A program made the position numbers and the translations under genes. DNA of 64,000 bases from Vibrio lentus (lineage in GTDB: Bacteria; Pseudomonadota; Gammaproteobacteria; Enterobacterales; Vibrionaceae): contig NZ_JAUFQE010000001.1 of assembly GCF_030409755.1 (NCBI RefSeq), forward strand, positions 682,001 through 746,000, in the 5' to 3' direction. Numbering within the stretch: the stretch's first letter is position 1; each line of letters opens with the position of its first letter. The notes beneath the pieces are model-generated. The model was not told the origin of the DNA. It made no database searches and saw nothing but the letters and a program-made list of their open reading frames with translations. Below, in pieces: positions 36,265 through 46,552 of this stretch.

Positions 36265-36882
36265 TCACTCCCCCATTAGAGACAACAGATCCCGCGTCGC
36301 TTGTTTTGGATCTTCAGCGTGACATATCGCAGATACCAGTGCTAATCCATGAATACCGCTCTCAACTAACTGCGGGATATTCGATTCGTTAATTCCACCA
36401 ATACCGACAATCGGTAACTTCGTTGTCTCCAACGCCATTTTAATACCGTCATAACCCCAATGTTTCTTAAGATTTGTCTTAGTCGGTGTGACAAAAAGCG
36501 CACTGAGGCCAATGTAATCGATCGGCAGACTATCGGCTTCTTGAAGCTGTTGTTCAGTTTCAATCGACAGACCAAGAATCTTATCTGGACCAATCAACTG
36601 ACGCGCTAACTCAGCCGGCATATCTGACTGTCCTAAATGCAAGCCGTCAGCATCCACAGCCAACGCAACGTCCACTCGGTCATTAATAATCAACGGCACA
36701 TTAGAACCTGCCAAAATCGACTTAACGGCCTGCGCTCGTTCAATGAAAGCTCTCACATCTCCATGCTTCTCTCTTACTTGAACCATAGTGACACCACCAG
36801 CGATTGCTTGTTCAACCACAAACTTAAGCGTTTCTAAATCTTGTTGGTCATCCGTTACTAAGTAGAGCTTATAAGGGTTCAT
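36265..36882 (-). CDS. thiE: thiamin phosphate synthase
   Basis: A 205-residue TIM-barrel enzyme that joins hydroxymethylpyrimidine pyrophosphate with thiazole phosphate to give thiamin phosphate. Visible marks: YLVTDD at the N-terminus, MVQVREK (the phosphate-side motif), PLIINDRVDVALAVDADGLHLGQSD, and the late IGGI loop. The ATG at 36882 (AAAGG five bases upstream) gives the normal family length; a start at 36951 adds 23 unlikely residues. It is separated from thiM by a chemoreceptor gene on the opposite strand and so should have its own promoter in 36883-37142. Confidence 0.93.
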   Translation of the reverse strand: MNPYKLYLVTDDQQDLETLKFVVEQAIAGGVTMVQVREKHGDVRAFIERAQAVKSILAGSNVPLIINDRVDVALAVDADGLHLGQSDMPAELARQLIGPDKILGLSIETEQQLQEADSLPIDYIGLSALFVTPTKTNLKKHWGYDGIKMALETTKLPIVGIGGINESNIPQLVESGIHGLALVSAICHAEDPKQATRDLLSLMGE

Positions 36883-37142
36883 ATTGTGCCTTTGGAGTCG
36901 GAGTCTAAATTGAGTTGCTACCATTTTACCGACAATTCGCATCATGTGCATGGAAGTTAATACTAAATTAGCTCAATTAAGCGCGCACCATTGAATATAC
37001 AACTCGTTGAAAGCATACCGAAAATCCTGAAACTTTTAACGAAAGCGTTACTTATTACACAAACTATTCACTTAAGCCTGCCCGGAACGCTGTTTTATGG
37101 AATACTTCGCTATGAAGGAATCAGGTAAATATAGGGATAGTT

Positions 37143-39086
37143 ATGCGCCACCTTTCTATAGCGTTTAAGATCAAGCTGGGTTATGCCATCTGCTTACTCT
37201 TTTTCGTCATTTCAGGCCTTGTGAGTTACAAAGGTATCCAAACCTTGTCGAACGGCTTTAGCCAGTACAGTGAGCTCAGCCACAAGGCGACATTATCAAG
37301 CAACATTCAAGTGCACTTTCTTCAGATGCGTTTAGCCTCTGAACGTTACTTAGAGTCATTGGATGAGCAATACGAAACGAATTATCAATCAAGCAAACTC
37401 GCGATTGATGAACTGCTGAACAACTTAATCCAAACCACCACCAAAACCGATAGCCTAGCTAGCCTGCAATTAGTGCAAGACAGCGTGGCGGCATTTGACA
37501 CGGCTTATGGCTCAATGAAACAGAGCCAGCTGCTCATCGACCAATTGGTGAATGTCGAGATGGTCAAACGAGAAACCAACGCCCTCAAAGCCGCTCAGAG
37601 CTTGTTGTATGAGTCGTACAACAACAACGATCCAAACGCGAGTTTATACGCGGGTATGTTGATGGAAAACTTCCTCGCAGCCAAGATCACTGTATTGACT
37701 TACTCAAACAACAACGACCTAAAAACCTATGAAGCGGGTAAAGATATCTTTGAATACGCGTTGCCGGGTATTGAAGGCGACATTGAGTCTCTCAAATCAT
37801 CCCCTTACCAAAGCGAGCTTATTGAAGACTTCTCTAACCAGCGTGAAGCGTATGCAAAAGGCTTTGAGCAAGTTCATCAACAAATGATCGAGAACACGCA
37901 AAGAACTGCGACTCTTGCCTCGATTGGTGACAGCTTGGCTATCGCGGTAGCGGATGCTCAAAGTATTCTAGAGCAACAGAAACAAGCATTAACGCCAGAA
38001 CTGCAAGCCAGTGAAAAACGTTCAGTTCAAATCATCTTCTTGCTAACGGGTGTGGCTTTGGTGATTGGTATGACGAGCGCTGTGTTGGTGACTCGTTCTA
38101 TTACCAAAGGCATCGCACAGGTTAAACAGATCACCAATGAGCTTTCTCAAGGCAACTTAAATGTTGAAGTGAACATCGAGAGCAAGAACGAGATTGGCGA
38201 ACTGCTGACCAACATGGAGATCACCATCGAGTCGCTGCGTGATATTGTTGGTCAAGTGAACCGTTCTAGTGTGCGTATTGGTGAGATGTCGGAGTCACTC
38301 AATCAAGTGACCAATAACAGCTCCACCAACGCGACACAGTTGAACAATGAAATGATCAATATCTCTTCTGCCGTTGATCAATTGGCTTCGAGCACATCAG
38401 AAATTGCTGCAAGTGCTAACCACGCCTCTCAAGTTGCGAACCAAGCGACCGAGAATGTGGCGATGGGACTGAAAGAAGTAGATAAAACACTGCATGAAAT
38501 TGGCAGCGCCGATGAAAGCATGCAGGTCAGCAGCCAGAAAGTGACTGACCTACATAAAGAGTCGATGAACATTGGTGCCATTCTTGAAGTCATCAAAGGC
38601 GTTTCTGAGCAAACTAACCTGTTGGCATTGAACGCTGCTATCGAAGCTGCTCGTGCGGGTGAACAAGGTCGTGGATTTGCAGTCGTAGCCGATGAAGTGA
38701 GAACGCTCGCTAAGCGTACCCAAGATTCAGCTAGCCAAATTGATGAGCTCATCACCTCGTTACAACGTGGCGCTAAAGATGCGTTAGAGTCGATCAAAGA
38801 GAGCCACAGCACGGTTTCAGATGCTTCAACTCAGGCACAACAAGCTTCTCAGAATTTGCATGTGATTAACCAACACATCCAAGATCTGAATCAGGCCAAC
38901 AGCCAGATCGCAGTATCTGTTGACGAACAAGATTGCTTAACCAAGTCGTTGGGTGAAAACGCGCAAGGTGCAAATACCATCGCGCAGAGCAACCAAGAAT
39001 CTGTCAGCAGCATTTCAGGTGCCGCGAGCGACTTAACCGAAGTTGCTCATCACTTAGAAAGCCAAGTGAATCGATTTAGAACCTAA
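37143..39086 (+). CDS. methyl-accepting chemotaxis protein, probably HBM sensor type
   Basis: A 647-residue chemoreceptor. The first membrane helix is residues ~10-30. The periplasmic part (~31-295) is all-helical and about 260 residues long, which matches the helical bimodular (HBM) sensor of McpS rather than the shorter four-helix bundle. The second helix is ~296-318. HAMP follows, then the signalling hairpin with its conserved tip [20 protein letters not shown]. There is no C-terminal pentapeptide for CheR binding. McpS-type sensors bind organic acids, but the ligand here is unknown. The gene sits between thiM and thiE, pointing the other way. Confidence 0.93.
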   Translation: MRHLSIAFKIKLGYAICLLFFVISGLVSYKGIQTLSNGFSQYSELSHKATLSSNIQVHFLQMRLASERYLESLDEQYETNYQSSKLAIDELLNNLIQTTTKTDSLASLQLVQDSVAAFDTAYGSMKQSQLLIDQLVNVEMVKRETNALKAAQSLLYESYNNNDPNASLYAGMLMENFLAAKITVLTYSNNNDLKTYEAGKDIFEYALPGIEGDIESLKSSPYQSELIEDFSNQREAYAKGFEQVHQQMIENTQRTATLASIGDSLAIAVADAQSILEQQKQALTPELQASEKRSVQIIFLLTGVALVIGMTSAVLVTRSITKGIAQVKQITNELSQGNLNVEVNIESKNEIGELLTNMEITIESLRDIVGQVNRSSVRIGEMSESLNQVTNNSSTNATQLNNEMINISSAVDQLASSTSEIAASANHASQVANQATENVAMGLKEVDKTLHEIGSADESMQVSSQKVTDLHKESMNIGAILEVIKGVSEQTNLLALNAAIEAARAGEQGRGFAVVADEVRTLAKRTQDSASQIDELITSLQRGAKDALESIKESHSTVSDASTQAQQASQNLHVINQHIQDLNQANSQIAVSVDEQDCLTKSLGENAQGANTIAQSNQESVSSISGAASDLTEVAHHLESQVNRFRT

Positions 39087-39156
39087 CGAAGCCAATTGCT
39101 CATATAACGAGATAACTAACACGACGACGAGTTAATACGGTTTTGAAGCAATAATA

Positions 39157-39192
39157 GAAAAGCCCTCAACACATATGTGCTGAGGGCTTTTT
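39157..39192. terminator. bidirectional terminator
   Basis: AAAAGCCCTCA pairs with TGAGGGCTTTT, with a CACATATGTG inner palindrome in the loop. It separates the chemoreceptor gene from thiM, which end facing each other. Confidence 0.85.
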
Positions 39193-39223
39193 AATAAGCT
39201 ACGAATACAGATCTAGATTGAAT

Positions 39224-40009
39224 CTACTGAACCTTCAAACGTTGGGTCAGAGTCTCTTCGTCCAATTGATACAGCTCATCAAGTAAGTTCATTTGCAAGC
39301 TACCTGGGCCGCGCGAGTTCTCAGCTGCGATTTCACCAACCACACCTAATACCGCCGCTGCCGCTAAACCACTTTCATCTCCAACAGCAGCAAATGCGCC
39401 CGTCAATGCCGTTAAGGTACAACCCATACCGGTCACATACGGCATCATTGGGTGCCCGTTGTTTAACGTCACCACGCTGTCTTTGGTGACAACGTAATCT
39501 GTCTCACCAGAAATCACCACATTCGCACCATATTCAGCGACTAAGCATTGCGCTGCGCCTAATGCGGCATCACTGCTATCTAGCGCATCAACGCCTTTGC
39601 TCTGCGCTTGCTCGCCCGCTAACGCGATTATCTCTGACGCGTTACCACGAATGATCAACTTGTCAGCTAAGCGTGCAATTTCACGAGAAGTCTCGGTACG
39701 CAGCGTACTAGCACCGCAACCCACAGGGTCAAGAACCACAACCTTGTTGTTCGCATTCGCTTGTTCAACAGCAAGGTACATTCTTGGCGTCCAAACGCTG
39801 TCGAGCGTGCCGATGTTAATCACAAGCGCGCCAGAGAAAGACATCATCTCAGCCAGTTCTTGCTGCGAGTGCGCCATAATAGGCGAAGCGCCAATCGCTA
39901 ATAACGCATTGGCCGTATTGTTCATCACGACGTAGTTTGTGATGTTCACAACCAGTGGCTTTTGCTCTCGTACTGCGCGTAGCGATTGAATGATTTGTTC
40001 AGTTAGCAT
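39224..40009 (-). CDS. thiM: hydroxyethylthiazole kinase
   Basis: A 261-residue ribokinase-like enzyme that phosphorylates the salvaged thiazole alcohol. It has the family's [22 protein letters not shown] near the N-terminus, [10 protein letters not shown] at ~93-102, and [13 protein letters not shown] at ~193-205 with the catalytic Cys. AAGGAT is its ribosome site. It is last in a run of thiamin genes, 29 bases after tenA. Confidence 0.95.
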   Translation of the reverse strand: MLTEQIIQSLRAVREQKPLVVNITNYVVMNNTANALLAIGASPIMAHSQQELAEMMSFSGALVINIGTLDSVWTPRMYLAVEQANANNKVVVLDPVGCGASTLRTETSREIARLADKLIIRGNASEIIALAGEQAQSKGVDALDSSDAALGAAQCLVAEYGANVVISGETDYVVTKDSVVTLNNGHPMMPYVTGMGCTLTALTGAFAAVGDESGLAAAAVLGVVGEIAAENSRGPGSLQMNLLDELYQLDEETLTQRLKVQ

Positions 40010-40038
40010 GGGTAAATCCTTATTCGTGAAAGTCGCTT

Positions 40039-40719
40039 TTAAGCCGCTATTGAGTCATTAAGAGCGTTCAGCCCTTGCTGCCAAAAAGCCACTTCCATAC
40101 GCGTTGCGGTTTTGAAAATATGAACGATGTTTTGACCGCGCTCGCTGTTGATATCAATTTCAGCAAGCAGTTGATTGAAGTATTCCGCACCCGTTACTAC
40201 ACCAGACTGGAACTCTTCACCGCCATACAGTTGCAACCAGCTCGCATATGGGTTGCCTTCTAATACAGTATCACTGCTTTCTAACAGCGCTTTACCGATA
40301 ACAGCGTAACCAATTGAACACGGAGCCAACGCCGCATATAAGTCGACAAGATCACCTGTCATCCCCGCATCCAGAACGTAGCGCGTGTAAGCAACTGTAC
40401 CGAAATCCTCGGGCTCGTTTTCTAAATCCGATTCGGTTAAACCCCACTGACCACAGTAAGTCACGTGGTGAGAGATCTCAGAATCTAGCAGCGCATGAAC
40501 ACTTGGCAGTGCACGGCGCATATCAGCCAACGTTTTTGCCTTGTAAATCGCCAATGCATAAGCGCGGGCATACTGTTTTAAGAACAGGAAATCTTGCTTC
40601 AAGTAATGCAGAAAACACGGCTGAGCAAGAGTGCCTTTCGCCAGCGTTTTAACAAAATCATGCTCGGTGTAGTCTTGCCAATCTTGCTGACAGGCTTGGA
40701 TTAAGTCTTGGTATTTCAT
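40039..40719 (-). CDS. tenA: thiaminase II (TenA)
   Basis: A 226-residue helical enzyme of the TenA family, which hydrolyses aminopyrimidine breakdown products to hydroxymethylpyrimidine for reuse. Marks: F(V)[27 protein letters not shown] (the Cys of the catalytic region), the later [10 protein letters not shown] and the Glu near the C-terminus. It lies between the periplasmic binding protein and thiM genes with very short gaps. Confidence 0.93.
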   Translation of the reverse strand: MKYQDLIQACQQDWQDYTEHDFVKTLAKGTLAQPCFLHYLKQDFLFLKQYARAYALAIYKAKTLADMRRALPSVHALLDSEISHHVTYCGQWGLTESDLENEPEDFGTVAYTRYVLDAGMTGDLVDLYAALAPCSIGYAVIGKALLESSDTVLEGNPYASWLQLYGGEEFQSGVVTGAEYFNQLLAEIDINSERGQNIVHIFKTATRMEVAFWQQGLNALNDSIAA

Positions 40720-40727
40720 GAGATTCC

Positions 40728-41684
40728 TTAGTCAAAAGTCGGTACGTAATCAGCGGCTTTTGGTAGTGATTTGATGATGCCTTTGTCGAACATGAACTGT
40801 GCGTAATCGTCGTAACGCTTCATATCTACAGCAGAAGGGCGAAGTGCAAAGCGAGTCAGTGTGTCGTTCCATGCACGTTGGTTAAGTTCGTTGTTCAACG
40901 TATCTGGTGAATACGCCACAAACTCACTCCATGACTCTTGTGGGTGGTTCACAATGTAAGTGGTTGCTTGTTCAAGTGCTTTGTTGAACGCTTTGATTGC
41001 TTCGTCGTCGTGCTGCTTTGCGTTCGCAACAAAGATAAGCTCGTCGTAAGCGGGCACACCGTGCTCTTCAGGGAAGAATGCCTTAGCTTTAAAACCTTCA
41101 AGTGCTAACTGGTTAGTTTCGAAGTTACGTAAGCCACCCCAGATTGCATCTACCTTGCCTGATGCCAATGAAGATGAAAGTGCCCAACCGACATTGATGG
41201 TTTGCACGTCGGTAAATGCAACATTTTCTTGAGCTAGCATGGTACCGATGGTCGCTTCTTCGTTACCCGCAATCGCAATACCGATCTTTTTGCCTTTCAG
41301 ATCCGCTAGTGAATCGTTCTTGCCATTATCTAAAACCATCAACGTATTCAGTGGCGTTGCGATAAGAGTAGATGCACGAACGAGAGGCAAACCCGCTGCT
41401 ACATCCATGGTTAAACTTGGTTGGTAAGTTACCGCTAGATCGACTTTACCTGCTGCGACCAATTTTGCTGGCGTGCTTGGGTCAGCTGGCTCTTGGATTT
41501 CCACCTCTAAGCCTTGGTCAGCAAAGTAGCCACGCTCTTGAGCAATCACAATCGGGCCGTGGTTCGGGTTCACAAACCAATCCAACATCAGTGTCAGTTT
41601 CTTTTGTTCAGAATCCGCCAATGCATGACCTGAAACTAGCGAAGCAAGCAGTGCCACTGCACCTACCAATTTGGTATTTTTCAT
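40728..41684 (-). CDS. thiY: ThiY-like periplasmic pyrimidine-precursor binding protein
   Basis: A 318-residue periplasmic binding protein of the NMT1/THI5-like class. Signal peptide 1-23 (GHALA). The mature part begins KLTLMLDWFVNPNHGPIVIAQERGYF, typical of formylaminopyrimidine or hydroxymethylpyrimidine binding proteins, with the VDLAVTYQPSL segment. It feeds the ThiX and ThiZ subunits encoded upstream. The gap of ~118 bases to thiX is longer than others in the operon and includes an AT-rich inverted repeat. The exact ligand is inferred. Confidence 0.87.
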   Translation of the reverse strand: MKNTKLVGAVALLASLVSGHALADSEQKKLTLMLDWFVNPNHGPIVIAQERGYFADQGLEVEIQEPADPSTPAKLVAAGKVDLAVTYQPSLTMDVAAGLPLVRASTLIATPLNTLMVLDNGKNDSLADLKGKKIGIAIAGNEEATIGTMLAQENVAFTDVQTINVGWALSSSLASGKVDAIWGGLRNFETNQLALEGFKAKAFFPEEHGVPAYDELIFVANAKQHDDEAIKAFNKALEQATTYIVNHPQESWSEFVAYSPDTLNNELNQRAWNDTLTRFALRPSAVDMKRYDDYAQFMFDKGIIKSLPKAADYVPTFD

Positions 41685-41802
41685 AGTTAACCTTTCCTTT
41701 TGAATATTATTATTGTGTTTCTAGAGCTAATTTTTAACGAGGTTTGTTTAGATAAATAGCGTGAGCGAAGCTTTATTAAACAAAGAGTTATTGAGCGAAC
41801 CA

Positions 41803-42618
41803 TCACTGGTTCTCCCAAGGGATAGCTTTTTTGAGTAATTTGTCTGTGATGAAGTAGAGCGAGATAGACAGCACCGCCAAGATGAATAAGGCCGCAAACA
41901 TCTCATCAATGATCATGCGTGCGTTGGCTTGCAGCATTAGGTAACCCAGCCCTTCACTCGAACCCACCCACTCGCCGACGACTGCACCAATTGGAGCAAT
42001 CACCACAGCGACACGAATGCCAGACGCCAAAGTTGGCAGCGCAGCAGGCAGTTGGATATAACGCAACAATTGCCATTTCGATGCACCCATGGTCTTAGCA
42101 AGATCAAGATAACCAGTCGGTGTATTTCGCAGGCCGTCGTAGCAACAGGTAGTCACAGGGAAGAAGATAATGATCGCCGCCATCACCACTTTTGACGCGA
42201 TGCCATAACCAAGCCACAGCATCAACACTGGCGCAATCGCAAACACAGGGATCGCTTGGCTAGCAATTAAGATAGGCAACAACCAACGTTTCAGCGGTTC
42301 GAACATCAACATCTGTAGGGCGAAAAACAGCCCCATGGATAAACCGAGCAATAGACCAAGTAAGATCTCCTGCGCAGTCACCCAAGTGTGTTTGAGTAGC
42401 ACGTCGTAACGTTCAATTAGCTTGATGAAGACTTCTTCGGGAGCTGGCAGAATGAAGCTTGGCATCTCGAAGATAACCACCACCAGTTGCCATAAACCGA
42501 GAATCACAGCACTACTGATCAGCAAACGCATAACGGGATTCATCTGACGCGGGCGCTTAGTCGTGATCTGTGTGTTAGTTGAACGAGCCACAGCTTCGCT
42601 TCGCGTTAGATCATTCAT
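41803..42618 (-). CDS. thiX: ThiX-like ABC transporter permease
   Basis: A 271-residue BPD_transp_1-type permease with about six helices and the EAA-like loop (LAKTMGASKWQLLRYIQLPAA). It should form the channel for the pyrimidine precursor bound by the ThiY-like protein. The ATG at 42618 follows GGAG by seven bases and overlaps the end of thiZ by 8 bases; the GTG six bases upstream is less likely. Confidence 0.88.
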   Translation of the reverse strand: MNDLTRSEAVARSTNTQITTKRPRQMNPVMRLLISSAVILGLWQLVVVIFEMPSFILPAPEEVFIKLIERYDVLLKHTWVTAQEILLGLLLGLSMGLFFALQMLMFEPLKRWLLPILIASQAIPVFAIAPVLMLWLGYGIASKVVMAAIIIFFPVTTCCYDGLRNTPTGYLDLAKTMGASKWQLLRYIQLPAALPTLASGIRVAVVIAPIGAVVGEWVGSSEGLGYLMLQANARMIIDEMFAALFILAVLSISLYFITDKLLKKAIPWENQ

Positions 42619-43369
42619 AATCACGCTCCAACTGATCTAAGATCGCTTGTTGTAACTCAGCACATTCACCGTCTAACACTCGTGGCGTAGCTGTATTAGG
42701 CACCGACAATGACTGTGCACTCGCAGGTGTGCCTTGCAACACATACAAGTTATCCGCCAAACGCACCGCCTCTTGTGGATCATGAGTGATCAACACAACA
42801 GTTTTATCTCTTAACAGTTCACACGCTAAGCTCTGTAACTTGTGTCTTGTTACCGCATCCAGCGCAGAGAAAGGCTCATCCATCAGCACCACTGGCTTGT
42901 CTTGCATTAAGGTGCGAGCCAAAGCAACACGCTGACGCATACCGCCAGACAATTGATCTGGCATCGCATTCGCGTAATCGACCAAACCAACCGCAGCGAG
43001 CAACTCTAGTGCTTGATTGGTTTGAAGTGCTTTATCAGAAGCTGGATTTTGAAAGCGATGACTCAGGCATACATTGTCGATAACCGACAGCCACGGCAGT
43101 AATAAATCCTGCTGCGCCATGTAAGCGATGCGATCCGTTAAAGGCAGTTCATCGGACGTTGCCAATGTGCCCTGCCACTCCACCTTGTCGTCCAACAAGC
43201 CTGCCAGATAACGTAATACCGTGGTTTTTCCGCAGCCACTTCGACCCAGCAACACCGTCCACTTACCTGCGTTTAAGCTAAGCGACAACCCAGACAAGGT
43301 AGCGTGCTCACTGTCGTTATAACGTAAGGAGGCATTGCTGAGTTGAACACCCACCGTATTAACGGACAT
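42611..43369 (-). CDS. thiZ: ThiZ-like ABC transporter ATP-binding protein
   Basis: A 252-residue ABC ATPase: Walker A GRSGCGKTT at ~42-50, signature LSGGMRQRV, Walker B VVLMDEPFSALD and the switch in VLITHDPQEA. It belongs with nitrate/sulfonate/taurine-type ATPases, as ThiZ does. It overlaps thiD by 11 bases and thiX by 8, so the three are translationally linked. It powers import of the thiamin pyrimidine precursor. Confidence 0.9.
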   Translation of the reverse strand: MSVNTVGVQLSNASLRYNDSEHATLSGLSLSLNAGKWTVLLGRSGCGKTTVLRYLAGLLDDKVEWQGTLATSDELPLTDRIAYMAQQDLLLPWLSVIDNVCLSHRFQNPASDKALQTNQALELLAAVGLVDYANAMPDQLSGGMRQRVALARTLMQDKPVVLMDEPFSALDAVTRHKLQSLACELLRDKTVVLITHDPQEAVRLADNLYVLQGTPASAQSLSVPNTATPRVLDGECAELQQAILDQLERDYE

Positions 43370-44267
43370 TACCGTGCCCAGCGAAGAAGTGATTTACCGG
43401 GCCATGACCTTGGCCAACTTGCAACTCATCAGCATGAGCAATCGCGCGCGAAATGTATTGTTTGCCTAGGTCGACAGCCTCTGAAAGCGTGTTGCCTTGA
43501 GCCAAGAAAGAAGCAATAGCAGAAGAAAGCGTACAGCCCGTGCCATGCGTGTTTTTGGTAGGAAAACGCTTCGCGCTAATCAGAGCAGATGTGGTTGGCA
43601 GAATCAGTAAATCGTTACTGTTCTCATCCTTCTCTAAGTGGCCGCCTTTGAGAAGAACGGCTTTGGCACCCAGTGCACGTAGGTCTTCAATCATGCCCTG
43701 CATTTCGGCTTCGCTTTCAGGGACAGCTTTGCCTGTCAGTGCTGCGCCTTCTGGCAAGTTAGGAGTAATGATGTCTGCGAGCGGAATCAGCTCTTGTTTT
43801 AGCGTGGTGGTAGCCGAGTTTTCTAACAGCAGATCACCACTTGTCGCGACCATTACAGGGTCGATCACTAGGTGTTTAGGTTGGTATTGTTTGATTTTGT
43901 CCGCGACAACTTTGATGATTTGCGAATCGGCCAACATGCCGACTTTCACTGCCACGATATTGAGATCAGTAAAAACCGCATCTAACTGGCTAGCGACATG
44001 GTCGAGTGGAATAGGAAAAATGGCTGACACGCCTTGAGTGTTCTGGGAAGTGATAGCGGTAATCACAGAACAAGCAAAACTACCGGTAGCAGACATGGCT
44101 TTAATATCAGCTTGGATACCGGCACCGCCGCCACTGTCAGAACCCGCGATGGTTAAAACAATCGGAGTATTCGTGCGAATCGTGTCTTCAGCAGAGTGCT
44201 GCTGTGTTGAGGGTTTTGGAGTTGAGGCTTTTGGCGTTAAATCTTTTGAAATAGAACTGTGTGTCAT
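43359..44267 (-). CDS. thiD: hydroxymethylpyrimidine (phosphate) kinase
   Basis: A 302-residue ribokinase-like enzyme that phosphorylates hydroxymethylpyrimidine twice. The catalytic domain starts about residue 35 (VLTIAGSDSGGGAGIQADIK), and carries ITSQNTQGV, VIDPVMVATSGD and NTHGTGCTLSSA with the catalytic Cys. A Thr/Pro/Lys-rich extension of ~34 residues precedes it and is not part of the usual enzyme. The start at 44267 is supported by AGGAGCG right upstream, so the extension is probably real. First gene after the TPP riboswitch. Confidence 0.94.
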   Translation of the reverse strand: MTHSSISKDLTPKASTPKPSTQQHSAEDTIRTNTPIVLTIAGSDSGGGAGIQADIKAMSATGSFACSVITAITSQNTQGVSAIFPIPLDHVASQLDAVFTDLNIVAVKVGMLADSQIIKVVADKIKQYQPKHLVIDPVMVATSGDLLLENSATTTLKQELIPLADIITPNLPEGAALTGKAVPESEAEMQGMIEDLRALGAKAVLLKGGHLEKDENSNDLLILPTTSALISAKRFPTKNTHGTGCTLSSAIASFLAQGNTLSEAVDLGKQYISRAIAHADELQVGQGHGPVNHFFAGHGNVR

Positions 44268-44375
44268 TGTCGCTCCTACTATCTTACAAGACGTAGGAGA
44301 ACGAACACTGATCGAAGGAGAAGTCGCATTAGGCTCATGAAAGTTTTCATGGGTGCAGACGTAGATCGAGTGCTT

Positions 44376-44467
44376 ATAGTTCCCTACGCCAGTGTTAACT
44401 GAATCAGGTTCAACGGGTCTCGATTAACGATCTCAGCAAACACCAAATAAGGTATGTGCCCCCCGAC
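44376..44467 (-). ncRNA. TPP riboswitch (THI element)
   Basis: On the minus strand the conserved core is visible in order: GGGG start, CTGAGA, then ACCCGTTGAACCTGAT and the closing GGCGTAGGGAAC. It lies about 110 bases upstream of thiD in the leader, so thiamin pyrophosphate should shut down the thiD-thiZ-thiX-thiY-tenA-thiM unit. No expression platform is certain. Confidence 0.95.
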
Positions 44468-44574
44468 TATTGATAGCGATAGTAACAGCACTCTCACAAC
44501 TGAGATACTGATTTTATTCAATTATAAGAATTACACATGAAAAAATTTCAATTAGGCTCAAAAAAAACAAATAC

Positions 44575-45492
44575 TTATAACGTTCCTTTAGATGGCTTCG
44601 ACTGTATAAACAAGCACAAAACAATCAGAGACATACCTAGCCAGCCTGTAAAAGGAATAAGCTCACCGACAACACAAACGGCAAGCACCGCTGCGACTAC
44701 TGGTTCAAACAAGGTCAGCAGATTGGCACTGCTCGCGGTGACGTGACGTAAACCAAAACTGAACGCGATATAACCCAAACATTGTGGAATCAGCGTAAGA
44801 TAACTGATGACTAATACGTTGGTCTGTGAGGAAAACAGGTTATCACCAGTAAACCAGAGCGTTGGCAGCAACAGCATCGCACCGAGGCCAAAAATACTGC
44901 CCATCGCCGCTTGTGACTTAATCCCTTTATCGATCAGTGCTTTGGTCGCCCAAGAATAAATGGCGTAACACAACCCAGCGACCAGACCTAAGCCAATACC
45001 TAACAGCTTGAGAGCATCACCGGATTCATTCGCCGATGAAGATTCTGAAAACACCAACAGCCCAATACCTACCACACCAATCGCAAAGCTAGTAAGCCAA
45101 CGTCGGTTGATATTATTCTTTTTGCTAATAAGACACTCTAACAGTGCAGAAAAGAAAGGTGCGGTAGCAATCGAAACCACGGTACCGATCGCCACGCCTG
45201 ATAATTTCATTGAAGAATAGAAAGCTAAAGGATAGACCGCTAAAGCCAAAGCACTCACTGTCAACAGCTTCTTGTTCTGCATAAGTTTGTCGAAAGCGAA
45301 TAGGATTTGTCGATACGCCAAGCCCGCTTGCATTAGACCACCGACGCCCATAGAGAAAGCACCAATCGCTAATGGGCTTAGATCAGGCGCAAAACTTGCG
45401 GCGGTGCCCGTCGTGCCCCATAAAATAGAAGCAAACAAGATGGCCAAAGTGCCCATTTGGAATTCGTTAACGCGATTGATGGCAAGATTCAT
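44575..45492 (-). CDS. EamA/DMT-family transporter
   Basis: A 305-residue inner-membrane protein with ten hydrophobic helices in two EamA halves (~15-140 and ~165-295); the helices near FASILWGTTGTAASFAPDL and GLRHVTASSANLLTLFEPVVA match the family. Such proteins export or import metabolites such as amino acids. The specificity is unknown. An AraC regulator lies immediately upstream on the same strand, which could control it. Confidence 0.88.
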   Translation of the reverse strand: MNLAINRVNEFQMGTLAILFASILWGTTGTAASFAPDLSPLAIGAFSMGVGGLMQAGLAYRQILFAFDKLMQNKKLLTVSALALAVYPLAFYSSMKLSGVAIGTVVSIATAPFFSALLECLISKKNNINRRWLTSFAIGVVGIGLLVFSESSSANESGDALKLLGIGLGLVAGLCYAIYSWATKALIDKGIKSQAAMGSIFGLGAMLLLPTLWFTGDNLFSSQTNVLVISYLTLIPQCLGYIAFSFGLRHVTASSANLLTLFEPVVAAVLAVCVVGELIPFTGWLGMSLIVLCLFIQSKPSKGTL

Positions 45493-45577
45493 TTCTATTA
45501 CCCAATTTTCATTTCTGAAATAGATAATAGTGAAGATTGATATAAGTTAGTTTGCCGAAAGGACGCTATTGTTGTTT

Positions 45578-46306
45578 CTAAAGACTCTCTTTCATCGAAC
45601 CCAAAAACGCCCTTGGAGACATTCCAAAATGCTGAGAGAAGCGACGACTGAAAGCAGACACATCACTATAGCCCACATTTTCAGCGATCAATTGAACGGG
45701 TAGATCGGTATGAGTTAACAAGGCTTGAGCTTTCTCCATACGATATCGAGTGATGTATTTAAGCGCACTGATACCCAAGCACTCTTTGAAGCGTTTTTTG
45801 AATTGAGTGGGACTCAAACAGGCCGTTTCTGCAAGTTGAGATATAGAGAGAGGTTGGGCGTAATTATCCGCTATCAATCTTTGTACCGCACGGATTCTTG
45901 GGTCGATGCTCTTGCTGACTTGTTGTTGCTCTAACAGCAGTGAAAACACATCCAAAACTGATGACTCAATGCCACTATCGACCTGATATTCCAGCTGCTT
46001 CTCAACGAACAGCAAGAAGCTCATTAAAGGCGGTGTGATCGTGAAAACCGAGAGCTCATGCTCTAACAAGTGCTGCGGCAACTCTGCCATATCTGCGACA
46101 ATAAACCGCGCGGCTTCATCCGCCTTAAACGCATGCGCTGTGGTTACCGGAATTACCACACATTCGCCCACGGCCACTTTGCCGACATACCCCACCATCT
46201 CGATGTTAATACTGCCTTGGATCGGCAATACCAATTGATGATGGTCATCATGAGCATGGGTATTAAATTGCTTGGTGTAAGATCGAATGCTTAAGCTAGA
46301 TTTCAT
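45578..46306 (-). CDS. AraC-family regulator with cupin sensor
   Basis: A 242-residue regulator: an N-terminal cupin fold (HAHDDHHQLVLPIQGSINIEMVG, with the His-rich motif) and a C-terminal AraC domain (LSISQLAETACLSPTQFKKRFKE and then ENVGYSDVSAFSRRFSQ). The end is MSPRAFLG. The start is placed at the ATG at 46306; no good ribosome site is visible, and a TTG at 46312 is the alternative. It lies upstream of the EamA gene on the same strand and may regulate it. Confidence 0.87.
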   Translation of the reverse strand: MKSSLSIRSYTKQFNTHAHDDHHQLVLPIQGSINIEMVGYVGKVAVGECVVIPVTTAHAFKADEAARFIVADMAELPQHLLEHELSVFTITPPLMSFLLFVEKQLEYQVDSGIESSVLDVFSLLLEQQQVSKSIDPRIRAVQRLIADNYAQPLSISQLAETACLSPTQFKKRFKECLGISALKYITRYRMEKAQALLTHTDLPVQLIAENVGYSDVSAFSRRFSQHFGMSPRAFLGSMKESL

Positions 46307-46433
46307 GAGCAACGCCGGAATTCAGTTTATTGAAACATGAGTGTTAAAACGAAATTACATGATTTAAGCGAGGGAGTCACATCGGGCTAGTGTTTTTGTC
46401 GTCTCCCCTGTCGAGCCTGTTCTAAGTCGGATC

Positions 46434-46471
46434 AAAAAAGCCGTTTAAGTATTGATACTCAAACGGCTTTT
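46434..46471. terminator. bidirectional terminator
   Basis: AAAAAAGCCGTTT(A)AGTAT pairs with ATACT(C)AAACGGCTTTTT, with T runs on both sides. Confidence 0.85.
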
Positions 46472-46552
46472 TATTGGAGTCAAATTCGCGATCTCAAGAA
46501 CAGTTAACCGAATCGGCTATCACTCCCTAAAAAATCACTCATTCACACTCTA

